DNA of 64,000 nucleotides. Source: JAMQPK01 sp963782595 (GTDB lineage: Bacteria; Acidobacteriota; Vicinamibacteria; Vicinamibacterales; JAMQPK01). Of the stretch, positions 59,943 to 64,000 are shown piece by piece (within the stretch, counting starts at the first letter, position 1; every line of letters starts with the position of its first letter). Under the pieces are notes generated by a model. That model had not been told where the DNA came from. It saw nothing but the letters and a program-made list of their open reading frames with translations, and ran no database searches. The DNA lies in contig CAWAKJ010000003.1 of assembly GCA_963782595.1 (NCBI GenBank), forward strand, positions 1 to 64,000, read 5' to 3'. The position numbers and the translations under genes are program-made.

Positions 59943-60845
59943 TCACTCAGTCGTACCTTCGGCCGACGCGACATAGCTCCGCCGGCTTCTCGTTTTCAGG
60001 CCAGGCCGTTTCGCGCGTATGTCCAGCTTGTGAACTTTCCCGTCGAGCGACGCCGGGCTGAACCCAAGCAGGTACTGGCTGCGCAGCTCGTGCGCGATGC
60101 GTGTAAACGACGCGTTGAGGTCGGCGTCTTTCTTCAAATCGAAATAGCCGCCGCCCGTTTCGTTCGCGAAGCGATTGAGAATGGAGTCGGGCTTGCTCCT
60201 CACGACGCTCTGCCCGTTGAAAAACTCTGTCTCGAGGCCAATGCCGTAGATCATCACCTCGGCATCTCGGGCCCGTTCCATTGCACGCCCAGATCCCAGG
60301 CGGCTGCCGAAATCGGCGCCATCGGTGAAGAGCAACAACACCCTCCGCCCGTCCACCTTCTCGAGCTCGTCGAGACTGGCGTGCACCGCGTCGTACAGGC
60401 GCGTCTCGTTGCCGAAGTCGAGGTGTTTCAGCGTGCTGACGAGGCTGTTACGGTCGCTGCTGAACCCGGACGCAAACTCGATTTTGTCGTTGAACGCTCC
60501 GACCGAGGCTTTGTCGTGCGGCAACAGGCGCAGGAGGAACTGTTCCGCCCCGGCATACAGATCTTTCAGGCGCCCGGTCATGCTGATACTGGTGTCGAGC
60601 ATCAACACGACGCTGATGGGACGCACCTCGTTGTCGAAAATCGAGAGCTCCTGCGGGCGTCCGTTGTCGAGGACTTCGAAGTCCTCGCGCGCCAGATCGG
60701 TGACGAGGCGGTTGTTGCTGTCGGTCACAGTGACGTAAGCGGGCACGATCCGGGAGCCGGATCGGAACGTCGGCTGCTGAGCTGCGGCTGAGAGGCCGAC
60801 GAGCAGCACACCGCTGCCTGCGAACAGAGGAACCCACCGTCTCAT
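59943..60845 (-). CDS. VWFA-related secreted protein
   Basis: ATG 60845 opens a signal peptide (WVPLFAGSGVLLVGLSAAAQ); about 300 residues. An N-terminal strand module (VPAYVTVTDSNNRLVTDLAR) leads into a von Willebrand A domain with the metal site VLMLDTSISMTGRLKDLYAG (DxSxS), the downstream LLLFTDGADFGSRL Asp, and the family-specific ending RIAHELRSQYLLGFSPASLD. This matches the VWFA-related acidobacterial domain family. It is extracytoplasmic, likely mediating metal-dependent protein contacts. Frame may begin at GTG 60854. Confidence 0.88.
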   Translation of the reverse strand: MRRWVPLFAGSGVLLVGLSAAAQQPTFRSGSRIVPAYVTVTDSNNRLVTDLAREDFEVLDNGRPQELSIFDNEVRPISVVLMLDTSISMTGRLKDLYAGAEQFLLRLLPHDKASVGAFNDKIEFASGFSSDRNSLVSTLKHLDFGNETRLYDAVHASLDELEKVDGRRVLLLFTDGADFGSRLGSGRAMERARDAEVMIYGIGLETEFFNGQSVVRSKPDSILNRFANETGGGYFDLKKDADLNASFTRIAHELRSQYLLGFSPASLDGKVHKLDIRAKRPGLKTRSRRSYVASAEGTTE

Positions 60846-60874
60846 TGAATGCACACTCAGAGCTTACCTGAGAA

Positions 60875-62182
60875 CTATTTCGGCGTCAGCTTCAACAGTC
60901 TGCTGGTTGGTGGCGTGTTCGCGCTCATCGACGGAGTGCCGCTGTCGGTCAGGACATACAGCGCGCCGTCTGGGCCAACCCGAACGTCGCGAATCCGCGT
61001 GCGCAGGTCGGTCAACAAAGGCTCTTCCGCCACGACTTTGTCATTGACGACTTGCAGGCGGTCGAGCAGCGCCCCGCGCAACCCTCCGACAAACAGGCTG
61101 TTTTTCCATTCCGGAAACAGGTTGCCGGTGTAGAAAGCCAGGCCCGACGGGGCGATCACCGGGTCCCAGTAGTAGATCGGCTCGACCATCCCGTCCATCC
61201 GCGTGACGCCGATGGCTGTGCCGGGATAGTCGATACCGCGGGCCACCGTCGGCCAGCCGTAATTCTTCCCCTTCTCGACGATATTCAGCTCGTCCCCTCC
61301 GCGTGGGCCGTGATCGTTCTGCCACAAACGGCCCGTTTTCGGATCGAAGGCCAGCCCTTCGGGGCTCCGCATGCCGTAGGCCCAGATCTCGGGCAGGATG
61401 CCCGGCTTGCCGATGAACGGGTTGTCTGGCGGCGGCGTGCCATCCGGCGTGACGCGAATGATCTTGCCGAGGTGGTTGTCCATTTTCTGCGCGACGTCCC
61501 AGGGCGGCGAATCCGAGCGATCGCCGAGCGTCATCAGCAGATTACCGTCGGGCGCGATCACGATGCGGCCGCCGGTCTTGGCGCCAAGCCGCTTGGACGG
61601 CATGACCGGCAGGCCACGGAAGATCACGGTCACGTCCTTCAGCGACAGCGTGCTCTCATCGAGGCGTGCCCGGGCGATGCACGTATTGCTGTTCGTGCCA
61701 TCGATGTGGTTGAAGAAGCTGAAGAAAATGCGCTGGTTGCCGGCAAAGTTCGGGTCGAGCACCACATCGAGCAGACCGATGCCCTTCGCGCCTGGAGTGG
61801 CCACCACCGACACGCCCTCCAGCGGCTCCGACACCTTACCGTTCGTGTGGAGAATGCGCATTCTGCCCGGAAGCCGTTCGGTCAGAATGATGTTGCCGCT
61901 CGGCAGGAATGCCAGGCTCCACATGACCTCGAGGTTGTCGATGAGTGTCGTCACCTTGTAGGACGCGGTCGCATGGTAGGGAGCGCGAGTCTGCTCGGGA
62001 AATGCGGGAGCGTTGTCCTGTTTCTCCGTCGGGCGCGTGTCGATCGGCTTGCCCTCTTCGGTGGCCAGCCACGGGAGACGCGCAGCGCCGGTATCAGACG
62101 CCGTGCGAGCCGGTGGCGTCTGACCCGCAAGCATTGCGGGAACGAGCGCCAGACAGACCCACACACACAGTTGCCGTTTCAT
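60875..62182 (-). CDS. PQQ-type soluble aldose sugar dehydrogenase
   Basis: 435 residues with a signal peptide (CVWVCLALVPAMLAGQ). The GSDH/YliI-type six-bladed propeller shows NLEVMWSLAFLPSGNIILTE, GLLDVVLDPNFAGNQRIFFS, HLGKIIRVTPDGTPPPDNPF, YGMRSPEGLAFDPKTGRLWQ, NDHGPRGGDELNIVEKGKNY and APSGLAFYTGNLFPEWKNSL. The ligand-binding Arg, His and Gly/Asp residues of the PQQ pocket are in the last three blocks. It should oxidise aldoses in the periplasm with PQQ. No PQQ synthesis genes are in the window. Confidence 0.88.
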   Translation of the reverse strand: MKRQLCVWVCLALVPAMLAGQTPPARTASDTGAARLPWLATEEGKPIDTRPTEKQDNAPAFPEQTRAPYHATASYKVTTLIDNLEVMWSLAFLPSGNIILTERLPGRMRILHTNGKVSEPLEGVSVVATPGAKGIGLLDVVLDPNFAGNQRIFFSFFNHIDGTNSNTCIARARLDESTLSLKDVTVIFRGLPVMPSKRLGAKTGGRIVIAPDGNLLMTLGDRSDSPPWDVAQKMDNHLGKIIRVTPDGTPPPDNPFIGKPGILPEIWAYGMRSPEGLAFDPKTGRLWQNDHGPRGGDELNIVEKGKNYGWPTVARGIDYPGTAIGVTRMDGMVEPIYYWDPVIAPSGLAFYTGNLFPEWKNSLFVGGLRGALLDRLQVVNDKVVAEEPLLTDLRTRIRDVRVGPDGALYVLTDSGTPSMSANTPPTSRLLKLTPK

Positions 62183-62220
62183 GCGAAGCCCCCTGGTCAG
62201 GAATTATATGATTTCAGGGG

Positions 62221-64000
62221 ATGAATGGCTTGAGTGAGCATCTTCGGAGCGCTTTTCGAAGCTTAGTCAGAGCGCCCGGCTTTGCGTTGGTCACGATCTT
62301 CATTCTCGCGATCGGCCTCGCAGGCACGATCGTCATGGTCGCGCTCATTCAAGGAGTTCTGCTGCGGCCTCTTCCCGTCCGCGATCAGGGCCGCCTGATC
62401 GTGGCGTGGAAGCAATTGCCGTCCTCCGGTTTCATGCATCATCCCTTCGGCGACACGGAGATCGGGGCGGTCGCCGAAGCGAGCCGGCTGCTCGAAGATG
62501 TCGCGGGCATCTCGAGGCATGGCGTTTCCGAAGCCACGCTCGTCGAAGACGATGGTGTCGCGCACTATGCAAATCAGGCATTCGTCACCGGCGGATTCTT
62601 CGATGTGCTGGGCGTGCGCCCGTTGCTCGGCAGAACGCTCACGCGCGCCGACGACGTGAATGGTGCGGCAAATGTCGTGGTCATCAGCCATCGTTTCTGG
62701 CAGCGGCAGTTTGCCGGCTCGCAGGATGTCATCGGGCAACGGCTTTCGCAGAATTACGGGCGTTTCACGATCGTGGGCGTCATGCCCGTGGATCTCGACT
62801 ACCCCCACGGCGTGGACTTCTGGAGGACGACGAGATCGGTCGAGGGCACGTGGAGCGACGCGGTCCGCCGGGAAGTCGATCTCATCGGCAGACTTCGTCC
62901 GGACGCCACGATCGAGCAGGCGACCAGCGAGCTCGAGTCGCTGACCCGGCGGCTGGAAGCCACTGCGCCGCCCGATGCGACGCGCGGTCTCATCCCGGTC
63001 GTTCTCTCACTCGAAGATGTGATCGTTGGCGACATCCGGCCGATCCTCGTCGCGTTGTTCGCCGCGGTTGCGCTGGTGATGCTCATCGCCATTGCGAACG
63101 CCGCGAATCTGCTGTCGATGCGGAACGAAGCCCGGCAGTCAGAGCTTGCCGTACGGATGGCTCTTGGCGCCGGCCGGCGAACCATCGCAGCTCAGCTACT
63201 GGCTGAGAGTTTGCTGCTGTGCCTTGCGGCGGGCGCCGTGGGCCTCGCGTTTGCCTGGTGGTCGCTTCAGATACTCGTCTCGGTCGTTCCCGACGGACTG
63301 CCGCGCGGTGAATCTGTGCGCATCGATGCTGTCGTTGTGTTCTTCACGATGGCGATGGCGCTGGCCACCTCTGCCCTGACCGGGCTGGCGCCGGCGTGGT
63401 TGGCCGGTGGAGATCTGATCGCCTGTTTGAAAAGCAGTGGGCGCGGTGCGCCGGGTGTCGCATCGCGGCGGGTCCGCAAAGGCTTCGTTGTCGCGCAGGT
63501 GGCGCTCGCCGTCACGATTCTGGCTGCTGCCGGCCTGCTGACGCGCACCGTGTTCCGTCTCCAGTCCATCGACATCGGACTCCCCACCGACCGGCTGGTT
63601 TTCGTCGAGCTGTCGCTGCCTGCGGCCCTCGACCGTGTACGTCATGCTGCGTTCCTCAACAGGGTCATTGCAGACATCGAGGCCGTTCCCGGCTTTGCGG
63701 CTACTCCTGTTAACGGACTGCCATTTTCGGGAATTAGCGGATGGGACGTTCCGCAATTCACTGCCGAGGGACAGACCGCGCAGCAGGCGGCGGAGAATCC
63801 GTCTCTGAATCTCGAGTCGGTACTCCCGAACTACTTCCGTGCCTTCGACGTGTCCATCGTGCGAGGACGAGCGTTTGCGGATACGGATCGTGAGGGCATG
63901 CCCGCGGTTGCTATCGTCAGCGAGGATGTCGCGTCGAGAACATGGCCCGGCGAGAACCCGATTGGCAAACGTCTGAAAATGGGCGGGGCAGACTCACGCG
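62221..64000 (+). CDS. MacB/FtsX-type ABC transporter permease (cut by window end)
   Basis: From ATG 62221, 593 codons are open to the right edge. The protein starts LSEHLRSAFRSLVRAPGFAL and a first membrane helix (LVTIFILAIGLAGTIVMVAL), then a MacB_PCD periplasmic domain (VTGGFFDVLGVRPLLGRTLT, SHRFWQRQFAG, RFTIVGVMPVDLDYP). An FtsX core follows (LVALFAAVALVMLIAIANAA, ELAVRMALGAGRRTIAAQLL) and a second PCD begins at NPSLNLESVLPNYFRAFDVS. This is the duplicated permease typical of Acidobacteriota, usually without its own ATPase nearby. Macrolide, peptide or lipoprotein export are possible. Confidence 0.88.
   Translation, partial: MNGLSEHLRSAFRSLVRAPGFALVTIFILAIGLAGTIVMVALIQGVLLRPLPVRDQGRLIVAWKQLPSSGFMHHPFGDTEIGAVAEASRLLEDVAGISRHGVSEATLVEDDGVAHYANQAFVTGGFFDVLGVRPLLGRTLTRADDVNGAANVVVISHRFWQRQFAGSQDVIGQRLSQNYGRFTIVGVMPVDLDYPHGVDFWRTTRSVEGTWSDAVRREVDLIGRLRPDATIEQATSELESLTRRLEATAPPDATRGLIPVVLSLEDVIVGDIRPILVALFAAVALVMLIAIANAANLLSMRNEARQSELAVRMALGAGRRTIAAQLLAESLLLCLAAGAVGLAFAWWSLQILVSVVPDGLPRGESVRIDAVVVFFTMAMALATSALTGLAPAWLAGGDLIACLKSSGRGAPGVASRRVRKGFVVAQVALAVTILAAAGLLTRTVFRLQSIDIGLPTDRLVFVELSLPAALDRVRHAAFLNRVIADIEAVPGFAATPVNGLPFSGISGWDVPQFTAEGQTAQQAAENPSLNLESVLPNYFRAFDVSIVRGRAFADTDREGMPAVAIVSEDVASRTWPGENPIGKRLKMGGADSR

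Overview
The window looks like a chromosomal stretch of a high-GC Gram-negative bacterium, most likely an Acidobacteriota member near the Vicinamibacteria. This placement is inferred from gene families, not from a marker gene. The supporting families are a VWFA-related secreted protein, a lone MacB/FtsX-type permease, remnants of the ECF-sigma/protein-kinase pair common in that phylum, DUF1080, many small secreted proteins, and a Kdo/heptose lipopolysaccharide pathway.

Layout. 1-4400: a gene end, a frameshifted beta-propeller protein, a secreted HExxH protein that follows the remnant of a protein kinase, a sigma-factor remnant, a four-repeat zinc-ribbon protein and a MEDS-domain protein. 4500-4850: tRNA-Leu(GAG) with promoter, trailing repeats and terminator. 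4900-10134: two convergent gene groups for surface glycan or lipid-linked sugar work (acyltransferase, DegT aminotransferase, GT2; GT39-like enzyme, flippase-like protein). Every gene here is broken by frameshifts although the protein sequence is otherwise well kept, which points to poor consensus sequence more than to decay. 10242-25606: accessory secreted proteins, including an 1858-residue transglutaminase/LamG/Ig-like surface protein, a di-haem cytochrome c, an ECF sigma factor with a SecD-head membrane partner, and gamma-glutamyltransferase.

25709-29151 (minus): gapA-pgk-tpiA-secG, lower glycolysis with a Sec subunit. 29226-37349 (plus): a tightly packed lipid A/inner-core operon, waaA-lpxK-lpxL-like-waaF-gmhB-rfaE1-rfaE2-waaC-methyltransferase, mostly with overlapping start and stop codons. 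37362-43100: multicopper oxidase, outer-membrane protein, tRNA-Val(UAC), tRNA-Asp(GUC), a CmoB-like methyltransferase, and a HipBA toxin-antitoxin pair with a clear double operator. 43214-50883: NHL protein, SDR, two Nif3-like paralogues, a membrane protein, a RodZ-like protein and RlpA. 50948-64000: duplicated DUF4136 lipoprotein-like genes, a large Gly/Tyr-rich secreted protein, arylsulfatase, DUF2490, secreted LON-domain protein, VWFA protein, PQQ-type sugar dehydrogenase and a permease cut by the window end.

The most unusual content is not genic. The window carries at least five kinds of palindromic or structured repeat. The best is a ~140-base element present twice (46945-47086, 57837-57975), each time between convergent genes. 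Its 63-base core is 62/63 identical, while its outer arms differ in sequence yet keep base pairing. Two perfect palindromes sit inside lpxK and waaF without breaking the reading frames, and other palindromic repeats follow the tRNA genes or fill gaps in the glycolytic and LPS operons.
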